A DNA stretch of 64,000 nucleotides from Daphnia pulex (Eukaryota; Arthropoda; Branchiopoda; Diplostraca; Daphniidae): positions 11,780,001 to 11,844,000 of the forward strand of contig NC_060024.1 of NCBI RefSeq assembly GCF_021134715.1, read 5' to 3'. The translations under genes were made by a program, and so were the position numbers. This document shows positions 1 through 12,710 of this stretch, piece after piece. The notes beneath the pieces are model-generated. The model did not search any database and had not been told where the DNA came from. It saw nothing but the letters and a program-made list of their open reading frames with translations. Position 1 is the stretch's first letter. Each line of letters opens with the position of its first letter.

Positions 1-3000
1 ATACGTGTACGGCCATTTGTTTTCTTGCCTCTTTTTTTCTCTCTCTCTCTCTCTTTATCTCGAGGAGAAACATATCCTTGAACTCGGGGCGGTGGTGCTA
101 AGTTGGGTTCATTTGAATATATTTGGCTTTCAGTCGCTGTCTCTCTCTCTCCGTGTGTATTTAACTGCGCTATCCTCTTTCTTTTTGGGTTCTTTTCTTA
201 TATGGATGGTTCACCTTCCAGCACGTCGCATTTCGTTTCGGAATGTTTCACCACCGAGAAAATGTTTGAACTTTTTTCTCCTCTTCTGATTTCAATTGAC
301 ATTCACGCAGTGGGAAGTTTTTTTCTTCCAGCATGGCGGGAAAAAAAGAACAGGACAGATAGAGAAGTTGAATTGCGTAACAGCTGTCAGATGACTATTT
401 TTTTGTTTTTTTGGTTACATTATTTTTGGCCAGAGTCCAGGGATTTCGAAGAGAATAATAAAAATAATAATAATTTTGCGATGAAACATTTATTTCTCTG
501 CCATCTTTGGAGTCGCTTGTTTTTTGTTTTGTTTTCGGCTGGCGAGTGAAGTTTTTAGCTTCTGCGTAGTTGGCCATTAATGTGGAGGTCGTGGTCAGCA
601 GACTTGTCAACCTTCTTATTTTGATACAGACAACTATCTTTAAATTTAAAAAAAAGGGACGAGGTGGAAGATCCGTGACCATTTGAGCCATTTAAAATAA
701 AATAAAGAAGGGGGGAAAGATAGAGCTAGGAGGAATATCACGAACGCACAGGTGTTGTTGTAGTCGCTTGTTGGCCATTTCACGTAACACATGCTGTTTT
801 TCGTTCGGGAAAAAGGTGCGCCTTGGCCGGAGACCCAAGGTCGCCTCGTCAAAGACTCTCTTTTCTCAATCTGCCTTTAGTTAATCTTACACACACACAC
901 ACACGAGCCTTTTATCTTTTCGCCTTTTTAATATCATTTCGGCCATTTTCTCTAAGCTATCTTATTTATTTTTTGTTTCTTTCCTTCTTCTTCTTGTTGT
1001 TTCATTGGAGTTTTTGTGATCTTCTTCTTTCTTGGGTTCGCCCAAACCCCTTTCGGCTCTTTTTATTTTTCTTTTTCCCGATAGCCGAGGCCTCTTTCTG
1101 GTTGGCTTGTTTTTTTCTTCTTCTTCTTCTTTCGGTTATTTGATTGTTGTTGTTGTTGTTGTTTTGGAGATGGCGGCTTTTGTTGATTTTTCCCGTTGGC
1201 TCGAAGCAGTACTCTATCGTCAAAAGGGAGATAACTAGCACGTCCATTTTATAAAGGAACACTTTCGTCTTGGAAGAGTGGGAGACAAAATAAGCTCTAG
1301 CCCATTCATTTGGAAAATTGTTGTCCATGTCTTCGATCCATTGATGGCCACTCCCCATCCAGATAACGAGAGATATTTTTGAAGCAGAAAGAAAAAAAAT
1401 AATAAAAATATATTTTTCGAATATGGCGCTCGGGCGCTCCACACCAGCACCACCGCTGCCGTTCATTTCTTTTACGACTCCCGTCCAAAACGAAAGTAAA
1501 AAAATAAAAATAGAAATATGTGTGGTGTGTGTGTAGTATGTGTATTATAAGTTCCTTTCTCTCTCTCTCTCCTTCTACCCGGTGCGATGGCCGCGTGAAA
1601 TTTATAACCCTCGGACGAATGGGACGATGGCACGTCTTATCTATTTTTCCTTAAACAAAATTATATTCACATATTTCTTTTTTTTTTCTTTTCTTTTCTC
1701 TACCGATTGGATTGAACCCCCTCAAAAAAAATACCCTCAGGGTTTGGTTATTTCCATGACAAACACGTCACAACCGTTAATAATAACATACCCCCATGGT
1801 CTAACATTTTGTCGTCGTTTCTTGCCTTAAAAAGTGAAGAGGAAGATTCTTGTCTTGTTCGGTCAAAATGGTAAGAGGGGCTCTCTTTTTTTTTTGCCCT
1901 TCTATTGTGTATCGCCCAAAGTCCCAACAACGTGAACAACAACAACTCTTGTGTCTGCGTATGTGCTCATTCAAATTCAAGTCAGTCGCTGGATGCGAAC
2001 CGATGGCGAGGAATATGAGCGAAGCAGCAACGGCAGCAGCACCAGCAGCAGCTCATTCAAAAACCCAACGGCCGGGACTAGTAGACTAGTAGATCAGTTG
2101 ATGAATTATTCATGGTGATTTTATACAAAATCCTCTTCTTCTTCTTCGTCGTCTTTTTTACATGCTTGCATACATATCTGGCGGACATGCAGGGAGACGA
2201 ACGATGTAGATAGCAACGTTGCATAGTAGTAGTAGTATAGTAGTCTTGCCGGTTTTTTTTGTTTTTTGACTGAAATTTTCCTATAATTTTTATTGGCTTT
2301 TTTGGCTAATATGAAAATGTTGACGGATTCCTTTGGTCGTGTGTCCAGTTTTTCTTGTTATCGCCAGAGTGCCTCCGTTTCCATAATCGAAAATTAAGGG
2401 GCCGTCGTATCAGCCAAGTAACAGAAATTCCAGACGAGAAAACACGAACATTTTTTCGGACAAATACAAATCTCCAAAAATTTAGAAAAAAAAAAATAGA
2501 AAAAAAAAAAAAATTATTTTCTATTTTTTTTTTTTTTTTTATATTTTTTTTATTCTCCGCCCGGAGTTGTATTCCCTCCCTCCCCTCCAGACAAGTAGGG
2601 AACAGAAAAATCCATCTCGTTTGTTATGCGGCGCTGGCAAAAATCAGATGCTAATGAGATTCAGACGCGGACTGCACAATTGGCGATCACGACGACTTGG
2701 GGGGAAAAAAATCCTCGTGCACGCTATCCAACAACATCCATCTCTCCTGCTGCCTCCTCCCTCCCCTCCCTTTCCAGTCTGATGGTCCGTCCGTGCCGTG
2801 GCTTCGCCTAATTCGGACGGACGGATGCATCACAGACGGACGATATCACAATAAAAATAAATTCCCTCTAACCGGACTCGCGCCGCCGCCGCATTTTCGT
2901 GAAAACGGCCAAAAGGTGATGATAGGAGCTAGAGAAATAAAGAAGAAGAAGGGGGGGGGGGGGAGAGGAAGGGTAATGCGATGATATGCGTGTTTCCCGG

Positions 3001-6000
3001 GAAGATATCAAATGTTATTTTCTTCCTTTAAAATTTCGGTTTCCATCCTTTTCGTGAAAATGTGTTAAATAATGCAAAACAGATGGGCGTTGAAAAGAAG
3101 ACGAAGAAGAAGAAGGACGAAATGAACGTGAAAAAATAAAGAAAACGAAGACTCCCGCGGTTATATCCACACACTCTCTCTCAATCGAGCAGCTCGATTG
3201 AAGAAGAAGGAACTTTTCGTGTCCCGCGTTTGACGCTTTGCAGTGCTCTGAAGGTCAACCCCTCTCTATCCTCTCTTGAAAGCGATGGCCGTCTAGTAGC
3301 CGAGGGTTCATTGGCACTCTACCGAAATTTCACTATTTCCCGGCAGGGCTTCTCTATAACACTCCGTCGCCCGAATATCTTTTCTTTTATCTATAGAAAG
3401 GACATTGATGCACGCCACAGCAGAGACAAACACACGCGCGTGTGTGTCTCTCCCGCTGGCGTGCAAAAGAAGAGGATGCAGATCAAACAAAGCGTTTTTT
3501 TTTAACACCATTCCAAATGGGAAACGATTGAAATATATTTTTTTTTATGTGTGACTTGTTGAACCGACTCATTAAGAATTAAAAAAGGAAAAGTTGTTAT
3601 TTAAACTTCCACCACGGTATAAGTCGAGTCACTGCCTGCCGAAAATGCGCGGAATCATCTCTCTTGCCGAGATTTGTTCACGTTTCTTTTTCTTGGTGAA
3701 TCGACCGTCTAATTGTACCTGGAAATGTTCTTCCCCCTTTTTTCTTATTCAATACTTGACTCATCAGCTCCAATCAGCGGCGTCATTAAAACGCATGAAT
3801 TATTCCGTTTTTTTTAAATTATTATATTTTATTCCTTATACACAAAAAAGTACTTGGTATTGGTAAAAGATGATAAAAAAACATGTTTCCCCTGTAGGGG
3901 TCCCACCTTTGCGTTGGTTTTTTTGTTTTGTTCATTTTTCATCAATATTTTCAAGTTATGTTTTTTTTTTGAATTATTATGATGACTTCCCGAATATTGT
4001 TAAGTTTGAGTCTGCTTACATAATTCCGAATATATTCGTTCAAAAAAAAAAACGTTGAGGGTGAGGAACGCGGACCGGACTGGTTTTTTCTTTGAAATTA
4101 ACATGCTATAGATTTTGTTAGGCAACCGGTTACAGAGTTTTCATCTTCTTCTTCTTTCTTCCAACATCCATTTTCTCTCCGACTTTTTACTCATTCGTCT
4201 TCATCTTCTTCTTCTTTTGCATTTTCTAGATCTTCTTCTTCTTGCCGTCAATCTAACGCATCATTGGTTAGTCTCTGATCGAAGGTCACTTTTATACATA
4301 CTCTATGCAAATGGTGGTTGTGTTGTTGATGCTGTTGTTGTGAGCAGCAGCTATATAGCCAGGAGCTGGAACTGCCAACCTGCGACTGACTGAACCCGCG
4401 ATCGAATTCCACGATAGATGGATAGATTGTGATAGATATAGAGAAGAAAAAAGGGGACACCTGTTTAGTTTTTTTTTGTTTTTTTATTGTACATTTTCGC
4501 GTCGTCGTGATTGACATTCGTCGACTTTTTTTCTGACTTGGCCGTTTTATTTTATTTATATATTTTTTGTCTTGCTTTTTTTGGTTTATGGAGCGCTACC
4601 TTGAATGGCGGAGGGAATCATCCGAGAATAATTCATATACTCGCCCAAGTAGGGCCATAAAGAATCCCCCCCAAAAAAAGAGCTCGACCCTTGACGATCG
4701 AGAATCGAAGATAACATCACTTTTTCTTCTTCTTCTTCATCTTCTTCTTTTTTTTTTCAAAGAAAGAAAAAGACGTCGAGAGAGAGAGACAGAGAACGAA
4801 CCCCATAATAGTATTGGGACAGACTCTAGCTGTGCCTCCTGTGGGTGACTCGATATGGTGGAACAGGTTGCTCCCGACACCAAGTAAGGACGACACCCCA
4901 CCGGGGGACTCTCTAGAATCTTCTCCATTTTGATCAAGACCAAAAGAAATGAAAAAAAAAAAATGACATAGTTTAACAGTGTGAGAAGATGTACACATTG
5001 GGAAATTGTTTTTTTTTTCTTTTTTTCTTTCCCCTACGATAGATTTAGGGGGGGGGGGATATGAAATCTGGTAAAAGAAAAAAACAATTTCTAGTGGTTT
5101 TGGAATGGGGAGGAAAAATGAAAAAGACTTGGTGAACGCCGACAAGCCACCGCACGCACGCACGCACGCATACCGGGGGCGATATTGAAATGCGTGAGGC
5201 TTCGGGAAAGAGAGAGAGAGAGAGAGAGAGAAAAAGAAAAGGGGCGGGTGATTTGAAATTCAAAAATACCCCGAAAGGAATGTTGACATTTCGGGTGTGT
5301 GTGTGTGTACGTACGTGTGTAGAGAAAATGAAAGGGTTCATCACACACACACACATCACAGACAGTGGTTTAACAGTGGTTTAAAAGTTACTGTACAATG
5401 TGTGTGTGTGTATGCACAAAAACTGGAAATATTTCTGTTTCCCCCCACTCATCACCCCACTCCTGGAGCTAAATTTTTACAACAATAGAGTCATTTCCCA
5501 TTTGTGTCTATTTTTTTTTCTCCTATCCTTAATTTCCTGGGGGGTTTGTTTTGGTTTTTTTTATTTTTATTTTCTAAAAAAAAGACTTTCTCGTCAAATT
5601 ATTTTCCCTCTAAAGTTGATTTTAATTGCATTTTTATTGGGATTCCCACCCGTCCCTCTCGTAGAAAAAAAAGAAAAGAAATGAACTCGCGTGTTTTTGA
5701 TGGATGATTTATAATTCCAGGGTCTAAATATGTTTGTACGCGTGTGGTTGTATACGATATCGAGGGTTCCTCGGCGACACCAATTTACGATTCGATTTTG
5801 GGCACCTGTACGAAAAAGAAGAGAAGGAAAAGAAAAGAAAAAAGAAACGATTCTCCCTTTTAAAATTTGGCCCAGAAAATTCATTTAGGGGCGACTGGAG
5901 AGAGGGGGGTAGTAAATCATCAAGTGGACACACACAATATATACAAAGTGTGTATCTCTCCTCCCTCTTTCTACGTCATTTTCACCCCCACTTTGTCTGA

Positions 6001-9000
6001 AACCCCCAATTTCGGGGGATAAAAATAAGGCAATCTAAACAAAAACGGTTTTTTTCTCTTTTCAGATTCTTCTTCTTCCTTTTTTTGTCTTCAACTTTTA
6101 TCCCCTTTTGTCCATCTTTATTTGTCCCTTCAGAAAGACCAGCAGTAGACCAGTAGGTATATATAGCATGTGGCCCGGCAATCGAGGCCGTCTTTAAAAA
6201 TCGACACGAGTTGAAACCGTTTTAAAATTCGAACAACGTCCACAAAAGAAGAAGAAGAAGAAGACGAAGAAAGTCGTTAAAACAAGTTGACTTGATTTAC
6301 GAGACGAACGATCCATGTTCTTACGAGACGTGTGGAGGACCTGTTTCAATGCAAAGGCCTAGCTACCAGGTTCTCTTCTTCTTCTTCTTCTTCTTTTTCT
6401 TCTTCTTCCCCTTTTTACTCCGTGTGTGATCTCAATTTGAGATAGTTCAGAAATATTAAAAGATATATGGATGGGTAATCTTTAGCTTTGGCTGGATGAT
6501 TCTCTCTCTCTCTCTCTGCTCGGGCTCTGTTATTTCGTGGTTGTATATTAGTAGATATATACTATATTTTTTTTGGAAGAGTCTGTTTTTATGTCTTGAT
6601 TAGGAGAAGAGGTGGGACGGACCAAAGAAAAAGAAGAAGAAGAGACGGTCTCTCAAAATGATAATGAGGAAACCACCTAGTCAGCTTTTTTTCTTTTTCT
6701 TTCTTTTTCTCGTTCAAATAAAAGAAAAGATCCCAAACGTCGAAAAAGAGGCTTTAATACTTTATTTTGTATGCGTAGAGAGAAGTTTCTTTCTTCTCCA
6801 GAAGTTAATAAGGCACGGAACTAATCTCTAAAGATTTGTTGGGAATCATCTCTAGAAAGATTTTGGTTGTGTGTATAGCAAAAGCCAAGCACAATCCGGA
6901 AGGAATTTTCCGTCGAATAAATCCGGATTTGATTTGATTTTTTTTCTATCTTTCTTATTTTGTCTTCCTGCATGATGGAAAACATTTCTCTTTGAATTGG
7001 AGAGACGAGCTTATAGAGACCCACACACAGCTGAGAGAAAGGGTCTGGTTAGAAAGTCTCGATTGATTGTGTTGATTCACTTGTTTTTCTCCATCGATAA
7101 TGAATTAATGATTCGCAATTGGGTCGTGAATGAAAGTTAGCCTTCAAACTTGCCCAGGCTGCCAAAACAATTCGAGTTTCTTTCGAATGAAAATATTTTC
7201 ATTCGCCGAGAACGTCCTGGAGGATCGGCCAGAGGGGGGTAAAAATAAAGAGGGGGGATTTGCAGCCGCGGCTGGATGCCTGGATGGCGGCATTGGTGTT
7301 GGATGTCGACATTGGGTATCGAGTGTCAATCGAGACAAAAAGTTGTACGACGCCGTATAGGCCGCCCGCCCTCTGGTTTTCTTTTATTTCTTGATGATTG
7401 TGAGGCCGGGCCGGGCGCCCCTCGTCCTAAAAGAAGAAGAAGAAGAAAACCACCGCAGACGCGGACACCCTGATTTGGTTACGACTTACGACTGCGGTTT
7501 CTTTTTTTTATTTCCCCCCGCAGGTTTCCTCCTTTTGCGGTCGAAGGGAAGACTCGTGGGTCTGTCTTCCACCGTAGTACGTCAGCAGAGTCCGTCTCTT
7601 AACTATACGGTCTCGGATTTTATTTTGTTTTTTTGTTTTATTTTTCGGGTGGCCATCCGATGGGGTGTGGACTGCACTTGGGCAGTTCAACGAGGGGGGG
7701 TTTCGTTCTTGTTGCGATGGAGAACTCCGCCAGGAGGGGGCGCTCTAGGAGCAGGTTGCCAGCTCATGTCCATCACCAGAGAGTTGAAGAAAAGAAGGAC
7801 CTTCTTCTTCTTCTTAGATATTCCAACCCCGAGCTCTGGTTGGGCAAAGAGAAGAAACAAAAGGTGAAAAATAAAATAAAGGGAACACGGAGCTCACACA
7901 ACAGGTTCTTCTTAGTAGTACTAGCAGTAGTAGTAGTAGTAGTAGTACCTCCTCTTCTTTCTTTTTTAACCATCGACAGCAACAGCAGCAGCGGGCCGCC
8001 ATCATAGACAAACCCCCCCATGCCCTCAAGTCACAAGAATCTTCTTCAATCTTTCTCTTTTTTCTTTTTCTTCTTCTTCTTTCTGGGATTTGGCCTTCGT
8101 AGAAAATTACAAACCCAAGTTCCGCCGTCGGGAGTCTCTCTCGGACGTAACTTTTTTAAAAGAATCTTTCGATTGAAAATTTGAAAACTAGTCTTTTCCT
8201 CCGCCATCATCGATGGAATTTTTTTTTTTTTGAAATTGAGTTGATGCGTAGAAGACCGAAAGAAAAAAGAAAATGGTTGGCGGAATGACACCCGTCAAAG
8301 TGGACGAGAGGAGAGGTTCTTATTCAGGTTTTTCCGTTGTTTGCGTGTTTTCGCCAAAACGGTTTTGAATTGGACGTGGGGTGGGGGGGAGGGAGCCCGA
8401 CGACGCCAGGTTGATTAATTTGGCGCGTCAACAAACGTTGCCATAAAAAGAGAGTAGCCCAGCGCCACTGCGCCAAAGCAACTGGAATGTTTTCGTATAT
8501 TTTGGTGTTTATTTGGTTTTCCAATTCCTAAACGTCCGTTGACCCTCTTTTCTTCTGAGGTCGACCTCAAAAATCCCAACCGAGAAGAGGAGGAGGAGGA
8601 TGGACGTGTGTGTGTGTGACACACACGTTGGGTTTTGATACGGAAATGAATCAAAAATGTCACAGACTCGTCAACCTTTTTCCTTCTTGTCCACATCACT
8701 CTCCTCCGCCCTGGTTCTCCTCCCAGAAAATGCTGTTTTATTTTTATTATTTATTTTTTTACAATTCCATCTCCTTATTGGTCGAGCAGAAGAGGAATAG
8801 TGTACTACTACTACTACTAAAAGGTGCGATGGCTCGGGCGTAGCATCTTTTGGCTAGACGCGTGGTGTAGTCGCCAGCCACAACCTGTTCCGCCGAGAGC
8901 ACACCTTTTGATTATTATTATATTCTTTCATTCTCTCCATCTTTAACCAATTCTTCTTTTTTACCTTTTTTTTACCTTTTTTCTTTTTACCTGCCCTCCT

Positions 9001-12000
9001 CCTCCTCTTTCTCTCCCCTCCCCCCTCCCAACCACCCTCAGGAGAAATTCCCACTCAACTTGTGTGTGTGTGTGTACCGTCCGTCACTCTGGTGGCCATG
9101 TAGACCTTCAGTTTGGTAGTGGACGACGTGCGGGAGTGTAGCGCCGAATTGTTGCTCCTCCGACGAAAAATAATCCGACAGAATTTTTTTGTTTTTAAAA
9201 ACAATTTGCGACTGCCAATTTTTTGTTTTCTTTCTTTTCGACCGACGACCTCAGTGTTGTTTTTATTATTATTGTGTGATTGTGTGTGGTGCGATTGTGC
9301 GAGTTATCGTTTGGTTTCGTTCGTTGTCCAGGAGAACCGAGTGATTTTCGTTCCTTTTTCTGTTTGATTTTGTCTTCATTCGGAAATTGGAAACGTGCCC
9401 AGGATTCTCTGCGAGTGCGTTTATAGCGAGACACGACCACTCTGAACAACAACCAACTACTCCGAACAACAGTGTGTGTTCAAATAACGAAACCGTTTGG
9501 GTTTTTGTTTCGCTCATGGACGGTTGAGATTGGATTAAATTCAAGTGTTTCAGCCTCTTTTTTCCTTTCTGATTTGGATTTGTATCTTTTATTCGGACCC
9601 CCAAAACGAAAGTATATTTCCACCACTGCTGGGCAAGGAGAAGTGATTAGGTACATACGCTCTCACATTGATTATTATTAGATATTTTAAATTGGTTTCT
9701 ATCGATTGGATCTCTGAATTTAAAAGAGAAAAGAGAATAATCGACGGGGGCAAATGTATTTCAAAGACGAAATAGCCGATGGAATTCTTTTAGCGCCTCT
9801 TCTCTCCCCTTCTCTATTTTTTTTCTTTTTTTATCCTTCGGAAGAAAAAACAAAAACAAAATAATTCTCTTATTAGATGAGAAGCCGAAAAGAGATAGAG
9901 GGGGTTAATTAACAACCGCCTTTTTGGTTCATTTTTTTTTTCTCTTCTCTTTTCTTCTATTTTCGGGGCTGGTGTTGTGTTATTCTACCAGCAGGAGGGG
10001 GCCCGTAGTAGTAAAAAAAACTTTGTCTTCTTCATCATCATCTTATATGCGTCTCTTCTTCTTCTTCTTCTTTTTTGATGCATTTAACATCAATCTATTT
10101 AGTGTTGGCAGCAGCGCACCTTTTTCCCCCTTTTACACAAGAAGTAAAAAACCGAGCCGCAATCTTCTTCCTTCTAACTAATTTCGGATGGCGCACACAC
10201 AAAAGAAAAACCCCCCTCCCTTCTCTCGCCGACGGAATCTAAATAAAAGGTTGAATCATCACTTCTCTCTCTCTCTCTCTTTCGGGGAAAGTCGTTAAAA
10301 AAAATCAAATCTGAAAAGAAACAAAAAAAAGTCCGATGGCTTGGAGGGGAGTTGCTTTGGCGGGGGCAGTTGATGTTGGGTGATGACGTGAAGTTGGTAG
10401 GAAGAGAAGAAGTGTTGACGGACGTTGAAAATTGTCTATGCCGTTTGCTTCATACGTTTCCGCTTTCTTTTTTTCCTTTATTATTTTTGGTGGTTAGGAA
10501 TTTTTTCCGGAACCGGAACTTTTAGATTTTTACCCCATCCCTTTTTTTTTCTTACCCTCCTCCCCCCTCCCCCCACCCTCTCACACGTATCCGCAACCAA
10601 AAGACACCATCTGCTCGCCAACGTCCGTCGCCATTCATTCTTTATGTCCACCGATTCCTATTTGCCGAGATTTTCAAGGTACATTTCACTCGGAAATTGG
10701 CTTTGCCCAAACACAATTTGATCGAATTCCGAATCTCAACGATTGTGGTTGATCAAACATTGTTTCTTTTCAAAGCTTTTCTTCATTTTTCGATGATTGA
10801 AAGGCTTTTTTTCCCCAAAGAAAAATTCCTCTTGTTCAAACAGATGGTTTGTTGCTGTTGTTTGGTGGTGTACCAACAACACCGCAGAGACGTCGTCTCT
10901 CCTGTCACAGGGAGATTTTCTGATTGACACTAAATAAGTCCCCAATTTAAAAAAAAAAGCGTAAAAAAAACTACAAGTGAAACGTAACGGAAGCTTCTTC
11001 TTCCAACATTAACCGAGCCAACTTCCTTCTTTGGTCTCCATGATGATGTGACACCCGTCCTTCTTTCAAACACACCAAATTTCTTTTTAGCTAGGGGAAT
11101 TCTTTTCATTTCACGTTTCGCTATAGACACAATGTATACCACGTACACATAAAATGTCTTTTTTTTTCTTCTTCTTTTCGGCCGGTATCTACGCCGCCGT
11201 ATCTTTTTTAATACCAAGGCGACCCGAAGAAAAATAAAACATCTTATGAACGTGTACGAGCGTAGGGCCAATGGCAGGAGGAGGGTGAAGAAGAAGAAGA
11301 AAAACAGTTTCTACCCCGGGTGAACCTCTCTTTGGTGTATATAGAGAGAAAGCTCTAAACACTCCCTCTGACCCCTTACATTTTTAGCCCTCCCTATCTT
11401 CTTTTTTTATTTTTACCTTTCTCCCCCCTTGCCTAAACACGTTCCAGGTGGCTCCACCTGGTCGCCGATGGGCAATCTTGATTTTTCCATGTACCCCCAG
11501 CTCTTACCACCAATCTTCTTCTTGTTGGAAGAGAAAGAATCTTGGAGCCCCTCGCGTTTAACAGCCAAGTTCCCCCCTCTCTCCTCATTCATGAATTTTG
11601 TTTTCCAACCTTATCTCTTTTCTTCTCTACAAAATATAGGCAGCATACTAGTGGGGGGGGGGGATAAATATATTTTTTCTCTGTATATGTATACCTGGGC
11701 GAAGTAGAAGAAGCGGGTAAACAACCTCATGCTGTTACCCCCGAAAAAAAAGAAAAAGAACCTTTAGGGGTCTTAAGACTTTTTAAAGCAGAAGAAGTTA
11801 GTGAGGAGGAATCTTATCGGGGCGGCTCTTCTTATCCGCCCATTTTTTGACTGCGTGTTTTCGGGAGAAAAAATCTTTTTTTTTTTTTTCTTTTTTCCGA
11901 TGGATCAGTGCGGACGACTCTTGAGGGGGGGGGGATAAGAAGGTTTTCAAACTGATTCGAATAATGGTCGCCAGACAACAACAACAACGGTAATCATAGA

Positions 12001-12710
12001 TGATGATCAGAAGAAGAATAACGGACACGGTGGTCGTCAAAATGTCAGACAATTCTCGTCTTCTCCTTTTTTTCCGATTCCGACACCCTCGTGCACGTCG
12101 TCGTGCAATGATCTAATTATGCAGTCATTCCCATAAATATATTCCATTTCTTTCTTCTTTTCTTTTTGGCTTGCGGGAAATTGAAAAAGAATGTCGGTCA
12201 CACAGACTCTCCTGTTCTCTCTCCTACTGAGAGAGAAAAGTTGAAATTGATGATCTTAACAGAAAAAGAAAAGAAAAACAAGTTTCCCATTCGAATGTAT
12301 TATATTATTTCATCTCGAAAAGTAGCGCGGAGCGGTCCGTGAACTTCTTCTTCAGCTGCTCTCACGTTCCGATGCGTTGGGTCCGAGTTTTTGGCGGACG
12401 GAAAAACAAAACAAAAAGGGACAGATAAGAAAAAGAAAAGAAAAAACTTCATCCGGTTTTTGTGTGTCCATCCTCTGTGAAACAAATTAAAAAGGAACTA
12501 CTAAAACACACACACACACACACGTTTTTCTTTTCTTTTCTTTAACGACTCGGGAGGGAGTGGGGGATGTGAACGAACAGAACGGAAGTCGATCGACCAG
12601 AAAAAAAAAATTCCCGACCGAATCCGTTAATTAGAAAATAGAGGTGTGGTTCTTTGGGTCTGAAAACTAATTTTCCCCTTTTTTTTATTTGTTGTTAATT
12701 TATTTGACAG
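1..12710. other. Gene-poor 5' region or long intron, microsatellite-rich
   Basis: I find no supportable coding exon here. Open frames are short and composed of translated pyrimidine tracts, GAA/CTT runs and CA/TG runs. The first recognised downstream exon (12,711) starts in the middle of a DH domain, in phase 0, so coding exons must exist upstream. None with DH-like sequence is visible here, so this stretch is most simply one long intron, with the 5' exons outside the window. Simple repeats seen include TTG at 1,144-1,164, GCAC at 5,152-5,169, AG at 5,209-5,231, CTT at 6,374-6,393 and AGT at 7,925-7,947, with G-runs near 2,950, 5,048 and 11,655. Promoters for unrecognised transcripts cannot be excluded. 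Confidence 0.6.

Noticed and set aside
9105..9260. Possible initiator elements (TCAGTT, TCAGTG) as a core promoter
   Set aside because: Short matches in a long AT/CT-rich stretch, with no downstream element at the right spacing and no exon attached.
1..12710. Many open frames of 60-158 codons
   Set aside because: They translate pyrimidine tracts and microsatellites, overlap on both strands and show no domain.
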